From Bromus sterilis (taxonomy: Eukaryota; Streptophyta; Magnoliopsida; Poales; Poaceae), in assembly GCA_950022295.1 (NCBI GenBank), contig OX465596.1:212567501-212631500 (forward strand): DNA of 64,000 nt, written 5' to 3'. Made by a program: the position numbers and the translations under genes. This document shows positions 33,180-46,084 of the stretch, in pieces (position 1 is the stretch's first letter; every line of letters begins with the position of its first letter). The notes beneath the pieces were generated by a model. That model was not told the origin of the DNA. It did not search any database and saw only the letters and a program-made list of their open reading frames with translations.

Positions 33180-35396
33180 GTTCGAATCTACGCCCATCTA
33201 CCAGAAGAACAAGCAACAACCCTCTTGAATTTCCTCCGTGAGGACTGGAAAATCTTCACCTGGTGCCCAACCGACATGCCCGGAATACCGCGAGAATTTG
33301 CAGAACATGCACTGCAAATGTATCCAAACACCAAGCCAGTAAAGCAAGCACTGCGCAGATTCACCGAGCCAAAAGGCAGAGCCATCGGAGAAGAATTCAA
33401 TCGACTACTCGACGTGCAATTCATCCAGGAGACAAAGAAGGCCACTTGGGTCGCAAACTTAGTCCTAGTACCCAAGAAAGACACCGACGTGTTGCGCATG
33501 TGCGTCGACTATGGACCCGTCGACAAGCATTGCCCAAAGGACCACTTTCCTCACCCAAGGATCGAACAAATCATCGACTCCACCGTAGGATGTGGCCTCT
33601 TGTCCTTCCTCGACGCCTACTCAGGATATAACCAGATAAGGATGAAGGAGGAAGGCGAGGAGCACACCTCGTTCATCACCCCTTATGGCGTATTCTGCTA
33701 TAGGTCAATGCCCTTCGGGCTGAAAAATGTGGGAGCCACATACCAGAGGATGATGCAAGCATGCCTAAGGGACCAAATCGGCAAAAACGTCCAAGTCTAC
33801 GTAGACGACATCGTCATCAAAACATATAACACAGACACACTACTCGACGACCTCCGGGAGACCTTCGCAACACTCAACAGATACAAGATCAAGCTCAACC
33901 CGAAAAAATGCATCTTCGGCGTCCCATCCGGAAAACTGCTCGGGTACATGGTCTCCGCCCGAGGAGTCAAAGCCAATCCAGAGAAGGTCCAAGCACTCGC
34001 CAGGATGCAAGAACCAGTCAACATCATAGGCATACAACAGCTTACTGGAAGACTCTCAGCCTTGAGCCGTTTCATCAGCAGACTAGGAGAAAGGACACCA
34101 CCATTCTACCAACTACTCGGGAAAGGAGGCAAGTTCGAATGCACCGAAGAGGCTCGAGACGCATTCACGGATTTAAAGAATACCCTCTTGACTCCTCCCA
34201 TACTGACAGTGCCCAAGGAAAGAGAACCCCTTTACCTCTACATAGCGGTGCGGAGCAGCGTAGTCAGCACCGCACTCGTTGTCGAGCGCATGGAAGAAGG
34301 AAAAATACAAGGCATCCAACGGCCGATCTACTACCTTAGCGAGGTCCTCACAAAATCTCAGCAGAGGTACCCGCACTACCAGAAGCTCGTGTACGCCATC
34401 GTCATGAAGTCATGAAAAGTAACACATTACTTCGAGGAGCACCCAATTACGATAGTGAGCAGGGCACAACTCTCGGACATCCTCAACAACCCTGGAGCAA
34501 CGGGTCGAATCGCCGAGTGGATCATCGAACTCAGCCCTCGCGACGTGCAGTTCAGGCACCCAACGGCGATCAAAGCACAAGTTCTCCCAGATTTTCTGTT
34601 CGAGTGGATGGAGGTAAAAACACCCGGCCCTCCGGACCTCTCCAATTCATGGAAGATGTTCTTCGACGGATCGAAAAGACACCAAGGAGCTGGAGCTGGT
34701 GTCGTGTTAATCTCACCCAAAGGAGAAAAGCTCAGATGCGTGCTCTAGATCAACTTTGAAAAGGCGTCAAACAACGAAGAAGAATATGAGGCACTCCTCC
34801 ATGGCATGCGCATGGAAAAAGCTTGTGGCGCCACTCGCCTTGTAATCAACGGCGACTCCAACCTCATCGTCCAGCAAGCAATGAGTGACTGAAAAGCAGT
34901 CGCAAAAAACATGTCAGCATATCATAAGCTCTACAACACTCTAGAAGGAGAGTTTGACGGGTGCGAGCTCAACTACGTCACCGGGGCAAATAACACACAA
35001 GAAGACGAGCTCGCAAACATCAGATCAACCCGTGGGCCAGTCCCCCTGGTTTTTTTTCCTTGAAAGTATCAGCCAAAGATAAAAAAGAACTAAAGCACTC
35101 GCGCCAGCAGTGGCAGTAGACGTACGGGCACAAGTAGCAGCAACAAACCCAGTCGTTGACGAATAGGGCAACAAGGCAAACAACAAGGAAGAGCCGGCGG
35201 TGCCCGAGGGCCCGGCCTGGACAAGACCTTTTCTCAGATATCTGATACACGACACCCTGCCGCAAGACATCACGGAAGCTCGACGCATCAACCGGAAATC
35301 TAAGGCATTCACCATAAACAATGGACAGCTCTACAAGCGCAGTATTTCTCAAGTACTCCAAAAGTGCATCAAGGAAGAAGACGACAAGGCACTACT
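33180..35396 (+). pseudogene. Tat reverse transcriptase, RNase H, second RNase H, integrase start
   Basis: A long open stretch from about 33180 to 34412 encodes RT: MCVDYGPVDKHCPKDHFPHP, LLSFLDAYSGYNQI, FCYRSMPFGLKN, the YVDD catalytic box near 33800, then the connection/RNase H (PPILTVPKEREPLYLYIAV). A TGA at 34413-34415 breaks it; the same frame continues with the archaeal-type RNase H (MFFDGSKRHQGAGAGVVL; NGDSNLIVQQ) with stops at 34746-34748 and about 34890. From about 35030 the frame decays (several stops), but the integrase leader (FTINNGQLYKRS) is legible before the copia insertion. The RT core is the best-preserved part of this element. Confidence 0.88.
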
Positions 35397-37116
35397 TGTT
35401 GGGATACGGGGCAGAAAACACAAATTTTTCACACCTACGGTACCCGAACCCAAGATCTATGCTATGGCGATGTAAAGTAACGGAGGGAATCGGTGTTCAT
35501 ACCTTTGAAGACCGAAAGCGGGAAACGTTCTTACGAACGTGGTTGGCGTAGACTCAGAACTACGACCTCCCTGTCGTGTAGAAGACCACCACCGGCGAGG
35601 ATGACTCCCGGTAAACCTCCAGCGACGAAGCAGCACCACAGGTGTAGTGCCTCGAAGAGATTATACACGTACGGCACAATCGATGTTCCTCCCGGGCTCC
35701 GAACCAGGCGAGCAGCGGAAAGAAGACGGCTACGGATCCCGACTCCGGCAGAGCGACGACCTGCCTTATGGTGGAGAACTCCAATCCTGGTGCAGACTCC
35801 AAACAAGGGGAGTCCACTTCCGGAAATGGAGAAGGAAGAAGAAGGAGATCAATTGTTGTTGTATGGAAAAAGGGGGGTCTACCCCTCTATATAAAGGCCA
35901 AGGGGGGGTGTGATCCCTCTTCCCTCCCCCATGTGGGACTAAACCCCCAAGGGAGGAGGGGTGCGCCGGCCAAGGGGGGGTTGGGCCCCACCCCTTGGCG
36001 CCAAGCCCAAGGGGGGGAACCCCCTCCTCCCCTAATGGGCCTCTAAGGCCCATATAGCCATTTTTCCATTATTTTAATTATTTAATAAGTTTTAAATATT
36101 TAATTCAGATAATTAAATAATAAAAAACATTATTAAAACAATTAAACTTTATTTTGAACTATTCAAAATGTCCGGAAACCATTCCGTTCTCCTCCGGAAC
36201 TATTCCGGTGATTTCTCCTATTTCACCGATTGATCCCGTAACTGTCCTATGCATCGATTGCCCTTAAGTGTAACACCCTAACGGTCCGGGAAACAGCAGA
36301 CATGGTCGAGACTCTTCTCATTGACCAATGACTAGTCAGTTGGACCTGGTTACAATCCTTGACAGCCCCTGCGCTTCCATCGAATGAGCTTCGATCGCTT
36401 TTGGAAACCGTTAACGATACGACGTAATCCCTTTGTGCTGCGGTACCTTGTTTGTTCGAGCTTTGATCGTCGGTATCCCACATACCGTGTTCACATCTCG
36501 TTCATGACAAACAACTTCTCTCGTCCATGATCATTGCATCTCTTTGTGACCTAGTCACGTCCTTGCAAGGGGTTGATGCAATATCACCGAGTGGGCCCAG
36601 AGTACCTGTCCTGTCATAAGGACTGACAAATCCCGCTTTGATCTATTAACATACTCATCAACCATCTATTTCGGAATACCCAAAGTGCACCGTTATAGCC
36701 AGCATATTTCAGTCAGGCGGTGGGATACAAATCAAAGTCTCCTCATAGATCGTGATTATGTATGATCATTACGGTCTAAGGACTAAGGCATACGTTACAA
36801 AGTCATAGCAACGCTGAACTATGTGACTCGATCACATTGCATTACTTTTAGGTGGGTGTCTGTCCATCACATCATTCCCCTAATGATATGACCTCATTGT
36901 CAATGGACTTAAGTGTCGCCATGATCAGGAAAGCTTGATCAATCAATTGCCCAATGAGATAGTTTACCCGAGTTAAACTACGGACCATGTTTTATACTAC
37001 ACCTGTATTAGTATTTCCAAGTAATACAGTTATAGCACAGTATAAAACGTATTATGAACAAAACGGATATGTGACAAATATCTTTATTAATTTGTCTCTA
37101 GGGCACATATCCAACA
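35397..37116 (-). repeat. 3' LTR of the copia, 1720 bp
   Basis: On the minus strand it starts TGTTGGATATGTGCCC at 37116 and ends ATCCCAACA at 35397. A near-identical copy is at 42152-43877. Flanked on the left by ctact. Confidence 0.95.
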
Positions 37117-37127
37117 GTCTCCCACTT
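37117..37127 (-). other. polypurine tract of the copia
   Basis: Minus strand AGTGGGAGAC directly before the 3' LTR. It would prime plus-strand synthesis. Confidence 0.7.
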
Positions 37128-37147
37128 GCACTAGAGTACAAATTACA

Positions 37148-40100
37148 CTAGTTTACATCAGGTATGTATCTAACACCAATGGTCTCTCGGTGTTCTTCAA
37201 ACTTGCCCTGTGGAAGAGGTTTAGTCATCGGGTCTGCTGCGTTCAGATCCGTATGTATCTTGTGAATCCTAGTGTGTCCATCCCTGACGTAGTCTTGCGT
37301 CACATGGAACTTTCGGAGGATGTGCTTGGCTGTAGAGTGAGTTCTTGGCTCCTTCGCGTTAGCAATGGCACCCGTGTTGTCGCAGAAGATTCCCACGGGG
37401 TCAGTGCAACTGGGAAAGACGTCAAGCTCGATCACGAACTTCTTCAGCCACAGCGCCTCGTTTGACGCTTCGCAAGCGGCAATATACTCCGACTCCATTG
37501 AAGATTGAGCGACGACTGACTGTTTGCCGCTCCTCCAGCTAATCGCGCCACCGTTCAACATGAAGACATATCCCGTCTGGGATTTCGAGTCATCTAGGTC
37601 TGAGCCGAGGCTTGCGTCAACGTAACCCTTTACGGTGAGCTCCTCATCAACTCCTCCATAAACAAGAAAGAGATCCTTGGTTCTTCTCAAGTACTTAAGG
37701 ATGTTCTTTACTGCTGTCCAATGGGCAATTCCCGGATTACTCTGGTAGCGATTAGTCATACTAATGGCCAGAGCTAAATCCGGTCTGGTACATAACATAG
37801 CATACATGAGAGAACCTATGGCTGAGGCATAGGGCTTTGAGGACATCTCCTCTTTCTCTTTAGCTGTGGTTGGGCATTGAGTCACGCTTAATTTGACACC
37901 TTTTATAACTGGCAAGAGACCTCTCTTGGAGTCATCCATTTTGAACCTTTTCAAAATCTTGTCAATATAAGTATTCTGACTCAAGGCCAACCGTCGATTA
38001 GGTCTATCTCTATAGATCTTAATCCCCAGTATGTACGCAGCTTCACCTAGGTCCTTCATGGAAAATTGTCCATTCAGATATTCCTTCACTTCCTCTAAGA
38101 ATTTCTTATCGTTCCCTATTAGTAATATGTCATCCACATATAACACAAGCAATGCTACAGAGCTCCCACTCAGTTTCTTATAGACGCAGAACTCTTCGAC
38201 GTTTTGGACAAATCCAAAAGCTTTAATGACCTCATCAAATCGAAGATTCCAGCTCCGAGATGCTTGCTTCAACCCATAGATGGACCGTTGAAGCTTGCAA
38301 ACCTTACCAGCATTCCTTGGATCGACAAACCCCTCTGGTTGCATCATATACAACTTTTCCTCAATGTTGCCATTTAGGAATGCAGTTTTCACATCCATCT
38401 GCCATATCTCGTAATCATGATATGCAGCTATTGCTAGTAGGATCCGAATAGACTTTATCATCGCTACAGGAGAGAACGTCTCCTCGTAGTCAACTCCTTG
38501 AATTTGTCAGAAACCCTTCGCAACAAGTCGAGCTTTGTAGACAGATACGTTTCCGTCTGTGTCAGTCTTTTTCTTGAAAATCCATTTATTCTCGACGGCC
38601 TTGCGGTCCTCGGGAATATCCACCAAAGTCCATACTTTGTTGGTGTACATGGAGTCTATTTCGGATTTCATGGCTTCAAGCCATTTCTCGGACTCGGGTC
38701 CCTCCATTGCTTCTTGGTAACTCATAGGTTCATCCGACTCAACAGCCGAGATTGTATTCACAAGCTGTCCGTAAAACTCAGTAGGTTGACGGACTCTTGA
38801 TGACCTACGGGGCATAAAAGGTTCCTCTTCATTCTCATCATGATCATCATGAATGTCATGATCGTTATGAATGTCGTTCTGGCCATTCTCTTCAACTCCC
38901 ACTGTGGAAGATGGTTCCAGAACAAATTCCGTAGCCATTTCATCCAATTGGAGTGATTGGTCAGTTACTTCATCGAGGTCTATTTTCCTCCCACTCAACT
39001 CTTTCGCGAGAAACTCCTTCTCAAGAAAGTGTCCCGTCTTGGCAACAAACGTTTTGCTGTCAGACTTGTTGTAGACGGTGTACCCACAAGTTTCCTTGGG
39101 ATAGCCCACAAAGATGCACTTATCCGCCTTGGATTCAAGTTTGTCAGGCTGTAGTTTCCTAACATAAGCCTCACAACCCCAAATCTTCAGGTGAGACAAC
39201 TCAGGTTTAGTGCCATGCCATTCTTCAAATGGTGTTGTCTTTACGGATTTGGATGGTGCCCTATTAAGAATATGAATGGCGGTTTCTAATGCATACCCCC
39301 AGAATGACACAGGCAAATCAGTATGAGACATCATCGATCGCACGCTATCCAATAGGGTTCGATTACGTCGCTCAGCTACACCGTTTCTCTGAGGTGTGCC
39401 TGCCGGCGTAAGCTGTGGTATTATGCCACAAGACTTCAGATGATTGCCAAACTCGTGACTCAAATACTCGCCACCTCGATCCGATCGAAGGTGCTTGATT
39501 TTCCTTCCGAGTTGATTTTCGACCTCATTCTGAAATTCCTTGAACTTTTCAAAGGTTTCAGACTTGTGCTTCATCAAGTAAATATACCCATATCTACTCA
39601 AGTCATCAATAAAGGTCACGAAGTAACGAAGATCATTGCGAGTGGGGACGTTCATGGGTCCACATACATCCGTATGTATGATCCCCAATAAGACATCCGC
39701 ACGCTCCATCACACCATTGAATGGAGTCCTTGTCATTTTGCCCATGAGGCATTGTTCACATGTATCAAGGGATCCAAAATCCAATGACTTAAGAAGTCCA
39801 TCCTTATGGAGCTTCTCCATGCGTTTTACACCAATATGACCAAGTCGGCAATGCCACATCATCATGTGATCTTCATTATTCTTCAATCTTTTGGCCTCAA
39901 TATTGTTAACGTGACACACGTCACCATCGAGATTAAGTACGAATAAACCATGCAACTCCGGTGCGTGAACATAAAACATATCATTCTTATAAATCGAACA
40001 ACCAATTGTATCGGACTTAAAAGAATAGTGGTCTCACTTCAAGCAAGAACCACTCACGATGTTCACACTCAACGCGGGTACATAGTAACATTTATTCAGA

Positions 40101-41179
40101 ACTAAAACCAATCTCGAAGGGAGACTAAGATGCTTCGTGCCGACCGCCAAGACTTCAATCCGGCAGCCATTCCCCACGCGCATCGTCACTTCATCCTTGA
40201 CCAAGCGTCTCCTATTCCTTAGTCCCTGAATGGAATTAGAAATATGAGCGACAGACCCTGTATCAAATATCCAGGATGTGTTCCCAGCGCTTGTCAAGAG
40301 AAGATCAACAATAAGTATATCAAATATACCTTCGTCTCTCTTGGCGACCTTGCTAGCCTTCTTGTCCTTTAGGTACTTAGGACAGTTGCGCTTCCAGTGA
40401 CCTTCACCCTTGCAGTAGAAGCACTCCACTCCGAGTTTAGGCTTGGGTGCCTTGGGAGGAGCGGCAACTGACTTGCCATCCCTCTTAGGGCCACCTCTTC
40501 TGGCCTTCTCCCGTCTGCTTGACTTCTTGAAGTCAGTGGTCTTGTTGACCATGAAGACGGCGTGCTCCTTCTTGATCTCAACCTCAGCGCTCTTTAGCAT
40601 GGCGAACAACTCAGAAGGGGTTTTGGTCATACCCTGCATGTTGTAGTTCAGCACAAAGCCTTTGTAGCTAGGGGGAAGCGACTGCAACACCCTATCAACC
40701 GCAAGTTCATCTGGAATCTGACATTCCAGAGCATTCAAGCGCTGAACGTAGCCAGACATTTTGACCACGTGCTCACTCACGCTGCCGTGCTCATCCATCT
40801 TTGCTGAGAAGAAGGCTTCAGAAGCCTCGTACCGTTCAGCCCTGGCTTGAGGTGCGAAGACCGCCTTGAGGTCGGTGATAATCTCATATGCACCCATCCT
40901 CTCAAAGCGTTTCTGCAGCTCAGCCTCCATGGAGTAGAGCATGCCACTCTGGACAAGGTTGTAATCATCAGTCCTGGAGAGATAGACATTCTTCTCGTCC
41001 TGACTGGCATCATCTGCTGGTGCGTCACCTAACGCGTCCTCTAGTACGTATGCCATTTTGAGGGGAACGAGGAGAATCCTCAGGGTGCGGAACCAGTTGG
41101 TGAAATTTGTCCCATCTGTTTTTAGCTTATCTTTCTCTAGGAATGATCCTAAGTTGAACGAGGGGCGAGGTGCTGCCAT
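37148..41179 (-). pseudogene. copia gag-pol polyprotein with two nonsense mutations
   Basis: ATG at 41179 to the stop at 37148, one frame of 1344 codons, interrupted only at 40034-40036 (TGA) and 38507-38509 (TGA). Gag core around residues 1-230 (TNWFRTLRILLVPL, AFFSAKMDEHGSV), CCHC knuckle CFYCKGEGHWKRNCP near residue 267-281, protease WIFDTGSVAHIS near 310, pre-integrase HCRLGHIG, integrase HTDVCG, RSDRGGEY, NGVAERRNR with all three catalytic acids, RT with WQMDVKTAFLNGN and YVDD, and RNase H (AISWRSGKQSVVAQSS) to the natural end. The first stop separates gag-protease from integrase-RT; the second lies at the start of RT. Both look like single base changes, so the copy was probably active recently. 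Confidence 0.93.
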
Positions 41180-42137
41180 CTACAAGGTTGGATTCACAAC
41201 GATACAATTTAGACTTTTGTTCATAATGTGGAGTTTCAATTTAATCTTAAAATTCTAGAAAGCTCCCACTTAGATAAACACCTCTCAAGTTAACTAAGTG
41301 ATTACACAATCCCAGCCCCCATACCTCCCCCGATATGTACGGCCCAGTATGCAAACCAGGTAGGCCTCTAAGCCAATCACATCAGGCATGTGACTCGTGC
41401 TCGACCTTTCGGTCTTCTGTGTTCCAGGCCCGCATCTACATACGTCAAGCCTTCCAATCGAACCTTGATGTTAGCTGTTCAGGCAAGGCCATATCTGCAT
41501 ATGCCAGGCTCGCCGAACCCAACCTCATGCGAGCTCCGTTGAATATGTAGGACAACTCCGGTATGTACGGAGCGTCAGGCCATATGGGAGAACCTTCCAG
41601 GTGGTGCCCATCAAAAGGGAGAACACAATGTTGGTATTGTGAGAGATGGTCCTGTTTCGTGCTACCGTCGATATATCTAGCATACTAGCATAAAACAGGA
41701 AGTAAAACTTTAAATCATACTACCTATGATCCCCCTTCATGCAAAGCAAAGTTAAAACGTCTTTCTACTTTAGCTTGTGCAAGTTTTACGTGGCTGCTAG
41801 GGGTTTCGAGAGAGAGAACCGATTTCTATCCTGCGAAAAACATGCCACAACACCGTCTCTTATCCGTCTCTATTACACCCCTGTCGGGGCCCTCCGTTGC
41901 AAACATCTTCGCATCGCTAATGCAGAGAGACAGACACCCCCCCAGCCACTTTATATGGTACAAGCCATATGTCAATCGTGGAACCAGTCTCGCGTAAACG
42001 CGTAAGGTTGGTCGGGGGCCGCTTCATCAAACATTGCCGCAATGCTCCAATGAGTACACGTGGGAGGGTAACGAATGAAGATTCGATGCCCACATCCTAG
42101 ATGTGTTCTATCCGTACAATACATCTACGCATAGCTA
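41180..42137 (-). other. copia 5' untranslated leader
   Basis: About 960 bp between primer site and gag ATG. No supported frame. It includes repeated tracts around 41335-41560 but no RNA gene. Confidence 0.65.
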
Positions 42138-42150
42138 GCTCATGATACCA
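42138..42150 (-). other. primer-binding site, initiator-Met tRNA type
   Basis: Minus strand TGGTATCATGAGC, close to the standard TGGTATCAGAGC, one base inside the 5' LTR. Confirms the minus orientation. Confidence 0.85.
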
Positions 42151-42151
42151 C

Positions 42152-43877
42152 TGTCGGGATACGGGGCAGAAAACACAAAATTTTCACACCTACGGTACCC
42201 GAACCCAAGATCTATGCTATGGCGATGTAAAGTAACGGAGGGAATCAGTGTTCATACCTTTGAAGACCGAAAGCGGGAAACGTTCTTACGAACGTGGTTG
42301 GCGTAGACTCAGAACTACGACCTCCCTGTCGTGTAGAAGACCATCACCGGCGAGGATGACTCCCGGTAAACCTCCAGCGACGAAGCAGCACCACATGTGT
42401 AGTGCCTCGAAGAGATTATACACGTACGGCACAATCGATGTTCCTCCCGGGCTTCGAACCAGGCGAGCAGCGGAAAGAAGACGGCTAGGGATCCCGACTC
42501 CGGCAGAGCGACGGCCTGCCTTATGGTGGAGAACTCCAATCCTGGTGCAGACTCCAAACAAGGGGAGTCCACTTCCGGAAATGGAGAAGGAAGAAGAAGG
42601 AGATCAATTGTTGTTGTATGGAAAAAGGGGGGTCTACCCCTCTATATAAAGGCCAAGGGGGGGGGGGGGTGTGATCCCTCTTCCCTCCCCCATGTGGGAC
42701 TAAACCCCCAAGGGGGGAGGGGTGCGCCGGCCAAGGGGGGGTTGGGCCCCACCCCTTGGCGCCAAGCCCAAGGGGGGGAACCCCCTCCTCCCCTAATGGG
42801 CCTCTAAGGCCCATATAGCCATTTTTCCATTATTTTAATTATTTAATAAGTTTTAAATATTTAATTCAGATAGTTAAATAATAAAAAACATTATTATAAC
42901 AATTAAACTTTATTTTGAACTATTCAAAATGTCCGGAAACCATTCCGTTCTCCTCCGGAACTATTCCGGTGATTTCTCCTATTTCACCGATTGATCCCGT
43001 AACTGTCCTATGCATCGATTGCCCTTAAGTGTAACACTCTAACGGTCCGGGAAACAGCAGACATGGTCGAGACTCTTCTCATTGACCAATGACTAGTCAG
43101 TTGGACCTGGTTACAATCCTTGACAGCCCCTGCGCTTCCATCGAATGAGCTTCGATCGCTTTTGGAAACCGTTAACGATACGACGTAATCCCTTTGTGCT
43201 GCGGTACCTTGTTTGTTCGAGCTTTGATCGTCGGTATCCCACATACCGTGTTCACATCTCGTTCATGACAAACAACTTCTCTCGTCCATGATCATTGCAT
43301 CTCTTTGTGACCTAGTCACGTCCTTGCAAGGGGTTGATGCAATATCACCGAGTGGGCCCAGAGTACCTGTCCTGTCATAAGGACTGACAAATCCCGCTTT
43401 GATCTATTAACATACTCATCAACCATCTATTTCGGAATACCCAAAGTGCACCGTTATAGCCAGCATATTTCAGTCAGGCGGTGGGATACAAATCAAAGTC
43501 TCCTCATAGATCGTGATTACGTATGATCATTACGGTCTAAGGACTAAGGCATACGTTACAAAGTCATAGCAACGCTGAACTATGTGACTCGATCACATTG
43601 CATTACTTTTAGGTGGGTGTCTGTCCATCACATCATTCCCCTAATGATATGACCTCATTGTCAATGGACTTAAGTGTCGCCATGATCAGGAAAGCTTGAT
43701 CAATCAATTGCCCAATGAGATAGTTTACCCGAGTTAAACTACGGACCATGTTTTATACTACACCTGTATTAGTATTTCCAAGTAATACAGTTATAGCACA
43801 GTATAAAACGTATTATGAACAAAACAGATATGTGACAAATATCTTTATTAATTTGTCTCTAGGGCACATATCCAACA
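42152..43877 (-). repeat. 5' LTR of the copia, 1726 bp
   Basis: Near-identical to 35397-37116; longer by a 6-bp expansion of a G run (about 42657). Right flank ctact at 43878-43882 completes the duplication. Confidence 0.95.
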
Positions 43878-43882
43878 CTACT

Positions 43883-44934
43883 ACCCGAGAACCACAAGGA
43901 GTTTGCGGACACCACGCGAGCAGCCACGCTCTAGCTAAAGCCTTCCGAGCAGGTTTTTACCGGCCAACTGCGATGCGAAATGCAGAGGACATCAGCGACG
44001 CTGCATCGCCTGCCAAAAATTCTCTAGTAAGCCCCACGCGCCAGCATCAGAACTCAAAACCGTACCACTATCCTGGCCCTTTGCAACATGGGGACTTGAC
44101 ATGGTTGGTCCACTCAAGAAATCTTCAAAAGGCGGTCGAACACACCTCCTAGTAGCAGTCGACAAGTTCACTAAGTGGATCAAAGCGGTGCCAATCGCCA
44201 GCTCGATAGCCCTCACGGCAGTCGACTTGACCAAGTCAATCATTTTCCGGTTCGACGTACCGCACAACATCATCACTGACAATGGTACAAACTTCACAGC
44301 AGCGTAATTCCAAAATTTCTGCCAAGAACTGGGCATCAAGATCAACTACGCATCAGTCGCGCACCCGTAGTCCAACGGACAAGTCGAGAAATAAAACAGG
44401 CTAGTATGCGGCGACATCAAAAAACGGCTCCTCGCACCACTCGAGAAGGCCGCAGGTAACTAGATAGGAGAGCTTCCCGTTGTCCTCTGGAGCCTGTGCA
44501 CCACACCTAATGCCTCGACACAGTACACGCCTTTCTTCATGGTGTACGGAGAAGAGGTAGTACTCCCACATGAACTCAAATTCGGAGCCCCTCGCATCAC
44601 GGGGTATGAAGAAGTAGAAGCAGAAGACGCACTCGCGGATGACAAAGACATCGCGGATGAAACAAGAGACATAGCCCTAGCACGGTCAGAAGGGTACCAA
44701 GACAAGCTGCGCACATACCAAAGAAGCCGACTCCGAACAAGAATTTTTAGGGAAGGGGACCTTGTCCTACGGCTAACGCAAGAGAAGGTCCACAAGCTCG
44801 CCCTGCAATGGGAAGGACCCTACATAATCTCAGAAGTAATAGGAGGAGGGGCCTATAGACTGAAGAACCCGAAGACCGGCAAAGATGTGGGTAACCCGTG
44901 GAATGTGGCAAACTTACGCCTCTTCTACCCATAG
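43883..44934 (+). pseudogene. Tat integrase, broken
   Basis: The zinc-binding part (GVCGHHASSHALAKAFRAGFYRP) is legible, then a frameshift around 44080 and a switch to the core (VAVDKFTKWIKAVPIA, FDVPHNIITDNGTNF). Stops follow at 44306, about 44369 and others. The C-terminal domain is intact in frame from 44539 to 44934 (GDLVLRLTQEKVHKLALQWE, GPYIISEVIGGGAYRLKN), the usual GPY/F-type module, with a natural stop at 44932-44934. No chromodomain, as expected for Tat. Confidence 0.85.
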
Positions 44935-45038
44935 ACTACCCACTGACACTTTTTCCCTAGCACCTTGACATCGGCAGCAACGCCGATAGGCAACTCATGT
45001 AAAAGACTAGAAGCAATAAAACATGTGTTTCCCAAATT

Positions 45039-45604
45039 ACAATACTCTGGCACTCGGGTGCTCGAGCGCGGATTCACCCTCTCCCCCGAGGCGTTTTTCG
45101 CTTACGCGACGACAATACTCTAGCACTCGGGGGCTCGAGCACGGACTCACCCTCTCCCCCGAGGCGTTTTTCGCTTACGTGACGACAATACTCTGGCACT
45201 CGGTGGCTCGGGCGCGGATTCACCCTCTCCCCCAGGCGTTTTTCGCTTACGCGACGATAATACTCCGGCACTCGAGGGCTCGAGCGTAGACTCACCCCCG
45301 AGGCGTTTTTCGCTTACGCAACGACAATACTCTGGCACTCAGGGGCTCGAGAGCAAACTCACCCCGGAGGAATTTTTTGCTTATGCGACGACAATACTAT
45401 GGCACTCAGGGGCTCGAGCGCGGCCTCACCTTCTCCCCCGAGGCGTTTTTCGCCTACGCGACGGCAATACTATGACACTCGGGGGCTCGAGCGCCGACTC
45501 ACCCTCTCCTTCTTGGTGTTTTATCGCCTATCTAGTGACACTATTTCGACACTCGGGGCTCAAGTATAAACTTCCCTTCTTTCATTCAAAGAGTTTTTCC
45601 CGCC
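45039..45604 (+). repeat. 73-bp tandem repeats in the Tat 3' untranslated region
   Basis: Seven to eight head-to-tail units; starts at 45039, 45112 and 45185 show an exact 73-bp period, later units are 66-76 bp. Each unit reads roughly acaatactctggcactcgg, a ctcgag core, cacc(ctctc)cccgaggcg, then tttttcgcttacgcgacg. Tat elements are known to carry variable tandem arrays at this position. Confidence 0.9.
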
Positions 45605-46017
45605 CCTCGACGATCATACATCGGCAAAATCTACAACAAAGGAGACTACCCTCAATATCCTCCCTTCCAGACAAATTCTCTAACCCTCGAAGAGCCAAAG
45701 GGCAGCGCACAATATTAAATAACAACAGAATCGGACAAACGCCGGAATCCCAAGAGAAGGACAGCGCCGCCAAGGCAACACTGGAAAAGGAAAGTTTAAA
45801 GTCTTCGCCTGACCGCAAGAAATCAACCAAAGCCTCGGGAGCACGATCGCGCACCCGACGAGTCCAATAGTGCAGACCAAATGACAGAATGGAGCAGGCT
45901 TAACGGAGCAACTCTAGCCTATGCCCGGCTCTATGAGTCGAACATAGCCTCGGAGGCTACTTCCATCGGGAGTGCTGTCGCGCCCCCAATATCGTCACAA
46001 ACCTAGGCACCCGTTAA

Positions 46018-46084
46018 GGTCAAGCACTCAAAGACAATTTCCATTATACATCAAGGAGATACAAGGTCAAGCACTCATGGACAA
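46018..46084 (+). repeat. 47-bp tandem repeat, left part
   Basis: Unit 1 at 46018-46064 and the first 20 bases of unit 2 (46065-46084, ending gacaa). The remaining 27 bases of unit 2 resume at 49387, so the Helitron lies inside the unit. Confidence 0.9.

Larger units (their letters stand above)
32507..35396 (+). mobile_element. Tat-type gypsy element, segment 2 (protease to integrase start)
   Basis: Continues segment 1 after the cttat duplication. Domain order protease, RT, RNase H, archaeal-type RNase H, integrase N-terminus; the extra RNase H is diagnostic of the Tat lineage. Interrupted at 35397 by the minus-strand copia with duplication ctact (35392-35396; 43878-43882). Confidence 0.88.
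35397..43877 (-). mobile_element. complete Ty1/copia element, 8481 bp
   Basis: LTRs at both ends (TGTTGG...CCAACA), 5-bp duplication ctact, tRNA-Met primer site, polypurine tract, and gag-pol in one frame with only two stops. The two LTRs differ by roughly 14 substitutions plus a G-run length change by eye over 1.72 kb, making this among the youngest insertions in the window. It sits in the Tat integrase coding region, antisense to it. Confidence 0.95.
43878..46084 (+). mobile_element. Tat-type gypsy element, segment 3 (integrase and 3' region)
   Basis: Picks up integrase exactly after the copia duplication, runs through the end of pol at 44934 and into a long 3' untranslated region with two tandem-repeat families (73 bp and 47 bp). 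Ends where the Helitron splits a 47-bp unit. Confidence 0.88.

Noticed and set aside
36247..36483. 78-codon minus frame, repeated at 43008-43244
   Set aside because: Present only because it lies in both copia LTRs; no motif.
45039..45604. Regular direct repeats resembling a CRISPR array
   Set aside because: Units are contiguous with no unique spacers, in a plant retrotransposon; it is a tandem repeat.
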